Made by a program: the position numbers and the translations under genes. A stretch of 64,000 nt of DNA from Motiliproteus sp036960175 (GTDB lineage Bacteria; Pseudomonadota; Gammaproteobacteria; Pseudomonadales; Balneatricaceae): NCBI GenBank assembly GCA_036960175.1, contig JBALWH010000006.1, positions 62,001-126,000 on the forward strand, in the 5' to 3' direction. Of this stretch, positions 43,622 to 51,742 are shown in pieces. How positions within the stretch are numbered: position 1 is the stretch's first letter; every line of letters begins with the position of its first letter. The notes beneath the pieces were generated by a model. That model had not been told where the DNA came from. It searched no databases and saw only the letters and a list, made by a program, of their open reading frames with translations.

Positions 43622-43654
43622 GTGTTTGTCAGAAGCAGTAATTCCGGTAGATGT

Positions 43655-44311
43655 TTACATGCCCTGCGACCTTAACACCATATCCCAGCCCCCGAGCTCC
43701 TTCCAGCGATTGATAATCATGCTAAATAACTCGGCAGTTTTCTCAGTATCGTAAAGTGCGGAGTGGGCTTCTTTGGCGTTGAAGTCTATGCCAGCAATTT
43801 CACAGGTCTTTGCCAATACGGTGTGTCCAAAGGCCAGTCCTGACAGCGTTGCCGTGTCGAAGCTTGAAAAAGGGTGGAATGGATTGCGTTTGATGGCGCA
43901 GCGTTCCACTGCTGCATTGACAAAACCAAGATCGAAAGAAGCATTGTGGCCTACCAGAATAGCGCGTTTACAGCCGTTTGCTTTCACCGCCTTGCGGATG
44001 GGCTTGAGGATGCGTTCTAAGGCTTCTTGTTCCGGGATGGCTCCCCGTAGTGGAGAGTAGGGGTCAATGCCGGTGAACTCTAGCGCGGCCTTTTCGAGAT
44101 TGGCTCCTTCAAAGGGTTCGACGTGACAGGAGATGGTTTGCTCTGGCATCAGCATACCCTGTTCATCCATGCCTAGGATTACAGCGGCAATCTCAAGCAG
44201 GGCGTCGGTTTGGGCATTAAATCCGGCTGTCTCAACATCGATAACTACCGGTAGGTAGCCACGAAAGCGTTCAGCCATCATCGGCTCGTAAGTGGATGAT
44301 TTAAAACTCAC
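43655..44311 (-). CDS. rnt: Ribonuclease T
   Basis: DEDD-family 3'-5' exoribonuclease that trims tRNA and 23S/5S rRNA ends. 218 residues (E. coli 215). The exonuclease motifs are VVIDVETAGFNAQTDALLEIA (DE), LVGHNASFDLGFVNAAVER and EAHSALYDTEKTAELF (catalytic His and Asp). It follows pyrC by 9 bases on the minus strand, so the two are cotranscribed. Confidence 0.95.
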   Translation of the reverse strand: MSFKSSTYEPMMAERFRGYLPVVIDVETAGFNAQTDALLEIAAVILGMDEQGMLMPEQTISCHVEPFEGANLEKAALEFTGIDPYSPLRGAIPEQEALERILKPIRKAVKANGCKRAILVGHNASFDLGFVNAAVERCAIKRNPFHPFSSFDTATLSGLAFGHTVLAKTCEIAGIDFNAKEAHSALYDTEKTAELFSMIINRWKELGGWDMVLRSQGM

Positions 44312-44320
44312 GAAATTTCC

Positions 44321-45370
44321 TTAATATTGCAGTTGTGCAGAGACTACCTGCCATTGAATGGTTTCACCAGCCCTTAATGGCACGATGCGATGGTCCCCGA
44401 ACTCGAGATTGTTTTTCTGAGTCCAGGCTTTCTTCTCTAGTACGATGTGATCTGAGTTGCGTGCAAGCCCGTAAAAATCGGCACCATAGTGGCTGGCAAA
44501 GCCTTCCAGTTTGTCTAGGGCGCCCATCGTTTCAAATGCTTCGGCATACAGCTCAATGGCCGTAGTGGCGCTGTAGCAGCCTGCGCACCCACAGGCTGCT
44601 TCCTTGGCTGTTTGGGCATGAGGAGCAGAATCTGTGCCGAGGAAGAACTTATTGCTGCCGCTGGTTGCGGCTTCCAGTAGAGCTTGCTGGTGGATGTTGC
44701 GTTTCAGAATGGGCAGGCAGTAGAGGTGCGGTTTGATACCGCCGACCAGCATATCATTGCGGTTATAAAGCAAGTGTTGAGGGGTTATGGTGGCGGCTAG
44801 GTTGATGTCTCCGGTAGCGACATAATCGGCAGCATCCTTAGTAGTGATGTGTTCCAGTACTATTTTAAGCCCAGGGAAACGCTGTCTTAATGGGATTAGG
44901 TTACGGTCAATAAATAGCTTTTCTCGATCGAAAATATCCACGTCGGCAGCGGTAACTTCTCCATGTATTAGCAGTGGTAGCTGGAGCTTTTCCATAGTTT
45001 CGAGGGCTGGATAAATGTTCTCTAGGGCCGTAACTCCTGAATCTGAATTGGTGGTTGCTCCGGCGGGATAAAGCTTAGCGGCATAGACGCAGCCGCTGGC
45101 CTTGGCGGTGCGGATTTCTTCTGCACTGGTGGTATCTGTCAAATACAGTGTCATCAAGGGTTGGAACGAACGCTTGGCTGGCATCGCTTGAATGATTCGG
45201 TCACGGTAGGCTTGGGCCTGGACGGTGTTTACCACCGGTGGTATCAAATTAGGCATAATAACAGCTCGGCCAAAATAGCGAGCCATGTCGGATACGGTGC
45301 TGGGTAGTACCTCACCGTCACGTAGGTGGACATGCCAATCATCGGGGCGGGTGATTTCGAGCCGTTGCAT
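44321..45370 (-). CDS. pyrC: Dihydroorotase
   Basis: Zinc enzyme cyclising carbamoyl aspartate to dihydroorotate in pyrimidine synthesis. 349 residues (E. coli 348). The metal-binding DDWHVHLRDG, the carboxylated Lys in YAAKLYPAGATTNS, LLIHGEV, LEHITTKDA, TITPQHLLYNRND and GTDSAPH are all visible. Divergent from motY with a 211-base gap. Confidence 0.97.
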   Translation of the reverse strand: MQRLEITRPDDWHVHLRDGEVLPSTVSDMARYFGRAVIMPNLIPPVVNTVQAQAYRDRIIQAMPAKRSFQPLMTLYLTDTTSAEEIRTAKASGCVYAAKLYPAGATTNSDSGVTALENIYPALETMEKLQLPLLIHGEVTAADVDIFDREKLFIDRNLIPLRQRFPGLKIVLEHITTKDAADYVATGDINLAATITPQHLLYNRNDMLVGGIKPHLYCLPILKRNIHQQALLEAATSGSNKFFLGTDSAPHAQTAKEAACGCAGCYSATTAIELYAEAFETMGALDKLEGFASHYGADFYGLARNSDHIVLEKKAWTQKNNLEFGDHRIVPLRAGETIQWQVVSAQLQY

Positions 45371-45492
45371 AGTGATTCCTGGAGCGGTTTGATTCGAGGT
45401 TATTCTAACAGTGCGGCTATGGCTCTGCTACCAGTGCGTATGCCGGAGAATATGAAGATAGCTCGGAATGTCCGAAAATAGCCAAGCTATGT

Positions 45493-45519
45493 TAAAGTAT
45501 TTGGCGATACGGACGATTA
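45493..45519 (+). promoter_or_regulatory. Sigma-28 (FliA) type flagellar promoter of motY
   Basis: TAAAGTAT (45493-45500), 11 bases, then GACGATTA (45512-45519) match the enterobacterial FliA consensus TAAAGTTT-N11-GCCGATAA at 13 of 16 positions with exact spacing. It lies 62 bases before the motY start. A TATAAT at 45528-45533 nearby could be a second, sigma-70-type -10, but its -35 is poor. Confidence 0.6.
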
Positions 45520-45581
45520 TAGATAGGTATAATTAGTCGAACGAACCGGCTCTGAGATCTTCTATTCTTGTTAGGCTTCAT

Positions 45582-46466
45582 ATGACAGTGCGTGCATTAT
45601 CCTCTCTTTTGAAAAAACACATTGTTTTGGCAATGGTGTTTTCCCTGTCTGCGTCATCCACCTGGGCCGTGACGTTCAGGGCACCCATGGATCAGACCGA
45701 CTGGCAGCTGCAGTCTTCAAAATTTAAGTGCAAGCTTAGTCAATCTATTCCTGACTTTGGTAAGGCTGTATTCGAGCGCGGTGCCGGTGAGAAGCTGCGT
45801 TTTCTGTTGGATACCAATCAGGGTGGGTTGCTGGGTGAAGAGACCATCGTGATGGCGGAATCCCCTGTTTGGATGCCAGGGGATAGTAATCAGCAGATTG
45901 GCACTTTCAAAACTCCGCATCAAAGTAAGATCAAGGTTGATGAGGCGCTGGCCAACGATATGTTGGTGTCGCTCTACAAGGGGCGCTCTCCTGCCTTGAC
46001 CAATGCCCGTTGGCATGGAACCCAAGAGCCCATAAAAGTGGCGATATCTTCGGTTAACTTTCAACAGGCATACTCCAGCTATATGGGGTGTATCGCTGAG
46101 TTATTGCCGGTTAATTACCGTCAGATAGCTCGATCTGCAATGCTGTTTCCGTCTACTCAGTGGCGGCTTTCGGATGCCTCCAAGAAGCGACTCGACTTGA
46201 TCGCCCTTTATGTGCAGACCGATAAGGCCGTAAACGCAATTTATGTTGATGGTCATTCGGATAATTTGGGTCGACGTCTTGCTAATCGAGATCTTTCTCG
46301 CAAACGCGCTGAAGAGGTAACTCGTTACTTAGTGAACGCTGGGATTGAGGAAGAAATGATGACCACGCGCTATCATGGTGAGCGTTATCCTGTGGTCAAG
46401 AATCTTAATAAAGACTCTCGTAACCGTAATCGTCGTGTAACGGTTCGTTTGGAAAGAGTTAATTAA
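45582..46466 (+). CDS. motY: Flagellar motor T-ring protein MotY, OmpA family
   Basis: 294 residues with an N-terminal signal peptide (cleavage about residue 29, STWA), a MotY-type N-terminal domain (VTFRAPMDQTDWQLQSSKFKCKLSQSIPDFG) and a C-terminal OmpA peptidoglycan-binding domain (IYVDGHSDNLGRRLANRDLSRKRAEEV). MotY forms the T-ring that holds stators in polar flagella of Vibrio and Pseudomonas. A FliA-like promoter upstream and the pyrC-motY-argG order support this. No other flagellar genes are in the window. Confidence 0.88.
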   Translation: MTVRALSSLLKKHIVLAMVFSLSASSTWAVTFRAPMDQTDWQLQSSKFKCKLSQSIPDFGKAVFERGAGEKLRFLLDTNQGGLLGEETIVMAESPVWMPGDSNQQIGTFKTPHQSKIKVDEALANDMLVSLYKGRSPALTNARWHGTQEPIKVAISSVNFQQAYSSYMGCIAELLPVNYRQIARSAMLFPSTQWRLSDASKKRLDLIALYVQTDKAVNAIYVDGHSDNLGRRLANRDLSRKRAEEVTRYLVNAGIEEEMMTTRYHGERYPVVKNLNKDSRNRNRRVTVRLERVN

Positions 46467-46481
46467 AGCGCTAAGCGCTTT
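46465..46481. promoter_or_regulatory. 17-bp perfect palindrome between motY and argG
   Basis: AAAGCGCT-A-AGCGCTTT overlaps the motY stop codon and touches the -35 of the argG promoter. It could be a small terminator hairpin (7-bp stem, loop TAA) without a T-run, or an operator for argG. It is not an ARG box of the E. coli type. Confidence 0.45.
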
Positions 46482-46509
46482 CAATTACTGCTGCTTTTCG
46501 GTGTATAAT
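46480..46509 (+). promoter_or_regulatory. Sigma-70-like promoter of argG
   Basis: TTCAAT (46480-46485), an 18-base spacer and a perfect TATAAT (46504-46509). The resulting leader before argG is about 160 bases, longer than usual, and may carry regulation; no known riboswitch was recognised in it. Confidence 0.6.
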
Positions 46510-46677
46510 CGCCCGATTGCTCTATAGGGCGGTTATCGGCGCTATGTTGAAAGTTCGTCGTCAGCGTTGAACTTACTGCCAATATTCCAGTTTTTTACCA
46601 TTATCCCTGTGTGATGAATCATACGCGGGGTAGAGGTCGTCCGCAGTGATGGCGGGCCTTGTTTTTCGGAGATAAGA

Positions 46678-47901
46678 ATGTCTGATATTAAAAAGGTTGT
46701 TCTGGCCTATTCAGGTGGCCTGGATACATCGGTAATCGTTAAATGGTTGCAAGAAACTTATAACTGCGAAGTGATTACATTCACCGCTGACCTGGGTCAG
46801 GGTGAAGAAGTTGAGCCTGCTCGTGCCAAGGCCGAAGCTCTAGGTGTTAAAGAGATATATATTGAAGATCTACGGGAAGAGTTTGTACGTGATTACGTGT
46901 TCCCGATGTTTCGTGCCAACACCATTTATGAAGGTGAATACCTTCTTGGTACGTCCATCGCCCGTCCACTGATTGCCAAACGTCTCGTTGAGATCGCCAA
47001 CGCTACCGGAGCCGATGCTATTTCACACGGCGCTACCGGTAAAGGCAATGATCAGGTTCGTTTTGAGCTGGGCGCCTACGCTCTTAAGCCGGGTGTTAAA
47101 GTGATTGCCCCTTGGCGTGAATGGGATCTGAATTCTCGCGATAAATTGATGGATTATTGTGCCCAGCATGACATCGCTGTCGATTTCAAAAAGGGTAAGA
47201 AATCTCCATACTCCATGGATGCGAACCTGCTGCATATCTCTTATGAAGGTGGTGCGCTTGAGGATCCCTGGACTGAAGCTGAAGAAAGTATGTGGCGTTG
47301 GTGCGTTTCTGCAGAGAATGCTCCGGATCAAGCGACGTATCTGGAGCTGAGCTATGAGAAGGGTGACATCGTTGCCATTAATGATGAGCCTATGTCTCCT
47401 GCCACCGTATTGGAAACCCTGAATAAGATTGGTGGTGAAAATGGTATTGGCCGTCTTGATATCGTTGAAAACCGATTTGTTGGCATGAAGGCCCGTGGTT
47501 GTTACGAAACTCCGGGGGGGACTATCATGATGCGCAGTCATCGTGCGATTGAATCTATTACTTTGGACCGTGAAGTTGCTCACCTGAAGGACGAGTTGAT
47601 GCCGCGTTACGCTAAAATTATCTATAATGGATTTTGGTGGTCAGAAGAACGCAAAATGTTGCAGACGATGATTGATTACTCTCAGCGCAACGTTAACGGA
47701 AAAGTACGTATCAAGCTCTACAAAGGCAATGTTGACGTCGTTGGCCGTAGTTCTCCAGACAGTTTGTTTGATGAGTCAATCGCCACCTTTGAAGACGATG
47801 CAGGCGCTTACAATCAACAAGATGCCGCTGGTTTTATTAAACTGAACGCTCTGCGGATGCGGATTGCCGCCGGTAAAGGTCGTGACTTGCTGAACGATTG
47901 A
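46678..47901 (+). CDS. argG: Argininosuccinate synthase
   Basis: Joins citrulline and aspartate with ATP in arginine synthesis. 407 residues, the type common in Pseudomonas-like bacteria. The P-loop-like YSGGLDTSVIVKW is at residue 10, with TADLGQGEE, ISHGATGKGNDQVRFE and KGKKSPYSMDANLLHISYEGG following. It ends with a terminator. Together with argF and argD the window covers three arginine pathway steps. Confidence 0.97.
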   Translation: MSDIKKVVLAYSGGLDTSVIVKWLQETYNCEVITFTADLGQGEEVEPARAKAEALGVKEIYIEDLREEFVRDYVFPMFRANTIYEGEYLLGTSIARPLIAKRLVEIANATGADAISHGATGKGNDQVRFELGAYALKPGVKVIAPWREWDLNSRDKLMDYCAQHDIAVDFKKGKKSPYSMDANLLHISYEGGALEDPWTEAEESMWRWCVSAENAPDQATYLELSYEKGDIVAINDEPMSPATVLETLNKIGGENGIGRLDIVENRFVGMKARGCYETPGGTIMMRSHRAIESITLDREVAHLKDELMPRYAKIIYNGFWWSEERKMLQTMIDYSQRNVNGKVRIKLYKGNVDVVGRSSPDSLFDESIATFEDDAGAYNQQDAAGFIKLNALRMRIAAGKGRDLLND

Positions 47902-47923
47902 TTTTACCGACTGAAATCAAATA

Positions 47924-47958
47924 AAAAGCTCTGTGGGATTCACCTCAGGGCTTTTTTT
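47924..47958 (+). terminator. Rho-independent terminator after argG
   Basis: AAAAGCTCTG (47924-47933) pairs with CAGGGCTTTT (47946-47955, one G-U) across a 12-base loop, ending in a run of seven or more T residues. Confidence 0.85.
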
Positions 47959-48007
47959 ATTTATTGTCGTCCTGTATGTATTTCGGGGATTGTTAAGATA
48001 GGACTAT

Positions 48008-49588
48008 ATGAGTGAATTTTTAACCGGTAAATCGGTTTTGATCGTAGCCAAAAAGCTGGATGTGCTTGGAAGTTTACGTGCGTTTTACTCAGAGATAGGT
48101 GCTACTGATATCAGTGTCGCTTCTTCCGCCAATATGGCGCTTAACATGCTTCGCGTGCGTCCATTTGATTTCTGCATTCTTGAATCGGATCTAGGCGAGA
48201 GAGAAAAAACAGGTGCTCAGGTCATTGAGGAGGCGGGTCGCGAAGGTATCTGGCAGGCGACCTCAGCGTTTTTGTTGATTGTGCCTGAGTCTGTAACTCG
48301 CCTTCCCAGAGATTCCGTTGAGTTTGCTGCTGATACTTTTATTAGTAAGCCTTTGGATATGGAAAAGCTCAAAGTTCGCATGGAAAAACTGCTGAAGCTT
48401 AAACAGGCTGTTTATGCGGTTGAATCTGTTATCGATGCTGGGGATTATGACAAAGCGCTGCTGCTAATCCGCAAGCTGGCTGCCAAATATGCTTCCCTGG
48501 AGCTCTATCTTGATCGCCTGAAAGGGCAGCTCCTTCTAACTATGAATAATTATGAGGAAGCGAAAGGGCATTTTCAACGCATTGTTGAGGATAGAGATTT
48601 GGATTGGGCCTATCTTGGGCTGGGTATTTGTGAGTTCAAACAGGGCCACTATGCGGATGCTTTGGGGCGCTTCAATATTGTGCTGCAACGAACGCCAGGC
48701 AGTCTAGAGGCCTATGAATGGATATCAAAGGTTTACCGTTGTATTGGTAAAAACCGAGAGGCACAGGTGCTGCTTGAGGAAGCAGTGAAGGTGTTGCCGA
48801 CAGCCGGGTCTATCCAATCAGGGCTTGGCAATGTTGCTAGTGAAAACAGCTCTTGGGTGGTAGCAACAGATGCCTTTCGACATGCGGTGAAATTTGCCCG
48901 GCATTCCTGTCATCAGCACCAGAATAATTATTTTGGATTGGCCCGATGTCTGCAAACTCAATTGTCCACGGCAAAAACAGATCAATCGGCTGCCGCACAG
49001 GAAGAGGCGGTGCGAGTGTTGGAGGATGTTGCTGAAGAGTATTTGGATGACGATCATATTCGTTTTAGGTCGAGGCTGATGACCTCGGAAACCTACAAAA
49101 GGTCCGGAGATATCGCTCGAGCTAACTCTGCTGCCAAGCATGCCTTTGAAGCCTATCAGCAGCTCAGTGATGATAAAAAGGCCGAAGAACTGGATAATCT
49201 GATTGAAGGTGTTGAAGGTACTTCGGTGCAAGGGTCTGTAGAAGAGTTCAAAGGCGATTTTAATCGTCGTGTTTATACTGAAACCGAGTGGGGACGGAAT
49301 AACCTCAAAGGCATGGGGCTGTATCGCAAAGGTCAATTTTTCGAGTCCTTGTGTTGTTTTGATAAGGCGCTTCAGGATGTAGAAGGTAGTCCTAGTATCT
49401 TGCTTAATTTGGTGCAGGCAGGGCATGAGGTGATTAAGCGGGATCCCTCACGAACGGCTGAAGTGCTGGCTATCTGCAATGATCGGCTGCTGAAAATGAG
49501 TATTGGCGCGCTGAATAGCAAGCAGCAGGATCGCTACCGAGTTCTGAGTGAGCGTCGTGCCGAATTGGTAGAAAAAAACTCCCATTAA
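48008..49588 (+). CDS. Pseudo-receiver domain protein with TPR repeats
   Basis: 526 residues. The first 130 have a CheY-like fold (VLIVAKKLDVLGSL start, FISKPLDMEKL end with the conserved Lys). The phospho-acceptor Asp is replaced by Glu59 (FDFCILESDLG) and the metal-binding acidic pair is absent (VAKKLD). The remainder is a run of TPR-type helices (about residues 140-500). It cannot be phosphorylated in the usual way and may act as a constitutive scaffold. Next downstream is an OmpR-family regulator, 259 bases away. Function unknown. Confidence 0.8.
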   Translation: MSEFLTGKSVLIVAKKLDVLGSLRAFYSEIGATDISVASSANMALNMLRVRPFDFCILESDLGEREKTGAQVIEEAGREGIWQATSAFLLIVPESVTRLPRDSVEFAADTFISKPLDMEKLKVRMEKLLKLKQAVYAVESVIDAGDYDKALLLIRKLAAKYASLELYLDRLKGQLLLTMNNYEEAKGHFQRIVEDRDLDWAYLGLGICEFKQGHYADALGRFNIVLQRTPGSLEAYEWISKVYRCIGKNREAQVLLEEAVKVLPTAGSIQSGLGNVASENSSWVVATDAFRHAVKFARHSCHQHQNNYFGLARCLQTQLSTAKTDQSAAAQEEAVRVLEDVAEEYLDDDHIRFRSRLMTSETYKRSGDIARANSAAKHAFEAYQQLSDDKKAEELDNLIEGVEGTSVQGSVEEFKGDFNRRVYTETEWGRNNLKGMGLYRKGQFFESLCCFDKALQDVEGSPSILLNLVQAGHEVIKRDPSRTAEVLAICNDRLLKMSIGALNSKQQDRYRVLSERRAELVEKNSH

Positions 49589-49762
49589 TCTGCGTTGTCG
49601 TAAGTCCATTTAGTTCTTATTCTTTCTGTTAACTTCTTATTTTCAATAAACCTGCTTCTTATGATGGTCGTTTTAACGAACCCTGGTGGTTATAGGTGGT
49701 CATAACTTCTGTAATCTGCTGTTCCCCTTGTACTATGCTTACAGTGCTGGCGGTCGCAGGTA

Positions 49763-49798
49763 GTTTTTATTGTTTTTATTGTTTTTATTGTTTTTCTT
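49763..49798 (+). repeat. 9-bp tandem repeat, four units
   Basis: Three exact copies of GTTTTTATT (49763-49789) are followed by one variant GTTTTTCTT (49790-49798). They lie 50-85 bases upstream of the preferred GTG start of the regulator gene. Because the unit is 9 bases, changes in copy number would alter promoter or leader spacing without changing frame. Confidence 0.8.
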
Positions 49799-49847
49799 GC
49801 TGTCGCTTCGGCATTGCCGAAGCTGCGGTAGGGCTGGGAGAGATAGT

Positions 49848-50546
49848 GTGCTGCAGATAGCTATCTTGGAGCCGCAGCGAGAGCTTGCGGAATCGTTAAT
49901 GGATTGGTTAAGGCAAGCGGGGCATCGTTATACCTGCTGCTCCAATCTGACTGAGTTTATGGCCTGTATCAGCTATGGAGGCTACGACCTGCTATTGGTC
50001 GACTACCGCTGTGGTACCAGAGCCTGCTTTGAGCAAATTGAAGCAGGAATCCTTGATAATGGTCGACGGGTACCACTGTTGTTTATCAGTGAAGCCAATA
50101 ATGAAAAAGAGATCGTGTTGGCATTGGAGCATGGTGCCGATGATTATATGGTGAGGCCTCTTAAAGCAGAGGAGGTAATTTCCCGTATTCAGGTGCTGAT
50201 TAGGCGCTTTTCTGTTGCTGAAGATTCCCACAGTGTGCAATGTTTTGGTCCTTACTGTATTGATCATGAGCAGCTGATCATTACCCGTGATGGCGTGTCG
50301 TTATCGTTGACGGGTAAAGATTTTAGTTTGGCCGCCTTTATGTTTGGTCATCAGAATCAACTGCTATCACGGCATCGGCTGTTATCTGAGGTTTGGGGGG
50401 TTAACCAGGAGGTTAATACCCGGACAGTAGATATGCACATTAGTCGTTTAAGAAAAGCGCTGATGCTGCCGGGGACCCCATTTCAAATACAGACGGTGCA
50501 TCAGCATGGTTATCGTTTGCAGTGCTTGGAGGATAGTGTCGAATAG
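49848..50546 (+). CDS. OmpR-family response regulator with atypical receiver
   Basis: 232 residues from the GTG at 49848, which has GGGAGAG 6 bases upstream. Extending to 49770 would add a repeat-encoded hydrophobic stretch. The receiver domain (about residues 1-118) keeps the phospho-Asp (LLLVDYRCG, Asp52), but the conserved Lys is Arg103 (DDYMVRPLKAEE) and only Glu8 remains of the acidic pair. The C-terminal winged helix (LSLTGKDFSLAAFMFGHQNQLLSRHRLLSEVWG, TRTVDMHISRLRKAL) looks functional for DNA binding. No histidine kinase gene adjoins it. Confidence 0.85.
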   Translation: MLQIAILEPQRELAESLMDWLRQAGHRYTCCSNLTEFMACISYGGYDLLLVDYRCGTRACFEQIEAGILDNGRRVPLLFISEANNEKEIVLALEHGADDYMVRPLKAEEVISRIQVLIRRFSVAEDSHSVQCFGPYCIDHEQLIITRDGVSLSLTGKDFSLAAFMFGHQNQLLSRHRLLSEVWGVNQEVNTRTVDMHISRLRKALMLPGTPFQIQTVHQHGYRLQCLEDSVE

Positions 50547-50587
50547 ATTTACCTCAATCTATGCCTGAATACGGAAGGCGGGCTCCG

Positions 50588-50616
50588 TTGCATTCATTCT
50601 AGGCCGCCGCTACAAT
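50588..50616 (+). promoter_or_regulatory. Promoter of the mevalonate operon with flanking inverted repeat
   Basis: TTGCAT (50588-50593), a 17-base spacer and TACAAT (50611-50616). GCCGC (50603-50607) and GCGGC (50618-50622) are inverted arms surrounding the -10, a typical place for a repressor site. Transcription would start about 85 bases before the reductase ATG. Confidence 0.6.
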
Positions 50617-50707
50617 CGCGGCAGCCTACGACTTTGTCGGCAATCTACCATTAAGCGTCGTTGTTTTTTTGCTGCTGACGCGGTCTGTTCTGTGGCATAG
50701 GATTTAA

Positions 50708-51742
50708 ATGAAAGCACATAAAATCACCTTCGCACCGGTACCGATGCGTAACGTTGGTCCGGTCAAGATTATTGGCACTGATGTCGACGATGAGGTGATG
50801 GTGCCCCTTGCTACTTACGAATCACCGCTCTGGCCCTCTGTGGGCCGAGGGGCTCGTGTGACGAAATTGGCTGGAGGAATCAGGGCTACCTTGATCGATG
50901 AGCGCATGACTCGTTCAATCCTGCTGGAAGCAGCCGATGCGGGTGAGGCTCTAGTGGCTCTTAATGGCATTAAGAGTCGTTTGCCGGAAATGAATGAGGT
51001 AGTAGCGCGTTCCAGTCGTTTTGCCAAGCTTATCGATATGCACAGTCAGGTTGTTGCCAATCTGATCTATCTGCGGTTGGAATTTACCACCGGAGACGCC
51101 TCTGGCCATAATATGGTGACTCATGCCGCTGATCAGTTATTCCCCTGGATACTAGAGCAATACCCACAACTTCGTTATTCGTCGATTTCGGCGAACTATT
51201 GTTCCGATAAAAAGGCCACAGCAGTTAACGGCATTCTTGGTCGTGGGAAGTACGTAGTGACTGAAGTGACTATCCCTCGAGCGTTGTGCGAGAGGCGCCT
51301 AAGCACCACGCCGGAAAAAGTGGTCGATCTGAATATTAAGAAAAACCTCATCGGTACTATGTTGGCTGGTGGCCTCAGAAGCGCCAACGCCCACTACGCC
51401 AATATGCTTCTGGCTTTTTATATGGCGACCGGGCAGGATGCCGCTAATATTATTGAAGGCTCTCAGGGTATTGTTCATGCAGAAGTGCGCAATGGCGATC
51501 TGTATTTTTCAGCGACCTTGCCTAATCTGATCATGGGGACTGTGGGCAACGGTAAAGGTCTGGACTTCGTTGAGGAGAATTTGACTTTGCTGGGCTGTAA
51601 AGAGGATCGCGAGCCTGGAGCCAACGCTCGTCGCCTGGCGATTATTTGTGCCGCTACAGTACTCTGTGGAGAATTGTCGTTGTTGGCTGCTCAGACCAAT
51701 CCGGGTGAATTAATGCAGTCCCATTTAAAGCTTGAACGCTAA
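50708..51742 (+). CDS. mvaA: Hydroxymethylglutaryl-CoA reductase
   Basis: Reduces HMG-CoA to mevalonate. 344 residues, soluble catalytic domain only. The catalytic residues of the class I type are recognisable: Glu38 (VPLATYES), Lys168/169 (NYCSDKK), Asp244 (TGQDAAN) and His339 (MQSHLKL). TGDASGHNM and GTVGNGKGL are also conserved positions. It carries the C-terminal His in a class I-like context rather than the class II arrangement. First gene of the operon, with AGGA upstream; its stop overlaps the isomerase start (TAATG). Cofactor preference is not evident. Confidence 0.93.
   Translation: MKAHKITFAPVPMRNVGPVKIIGTDVDDEVMVPLATYESPLWPSVGRGARVTKLAGGIRATLIDERMTRSILLEAADAGEALVALNGIKSRLPEMNEVVARSSRFAKLIDMHSQVVANLIYLRLEFTTGDASGHNMVTHAADQLFPWILEQYPQLRYSSISANYCSDKKATAVNGILGRGKYVVTEVTIPRALCERRLSTTPEKVVDLNIKKNLIGTMLAGGLRSANAHYANMLLAFYMATGQDAANIIEGSQGIVHAEVRNGDLYFSATLPNLIMGTVGNGKGLDFVEENLTLLGCKEDREPGANARRLAIICAATVLCGELSLLAAQTNPGELMQSHLKLER

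Noticed and set aside
49770..49847. Hydrophobic N-terminal extension of the OmpR-type regulator as a membrane anchor
   Set aside because: It is produced by translating the GTTTTTATT repeat; the GTG at 49848 has a well-placed GGGAGAG and gives the usual receiver start.
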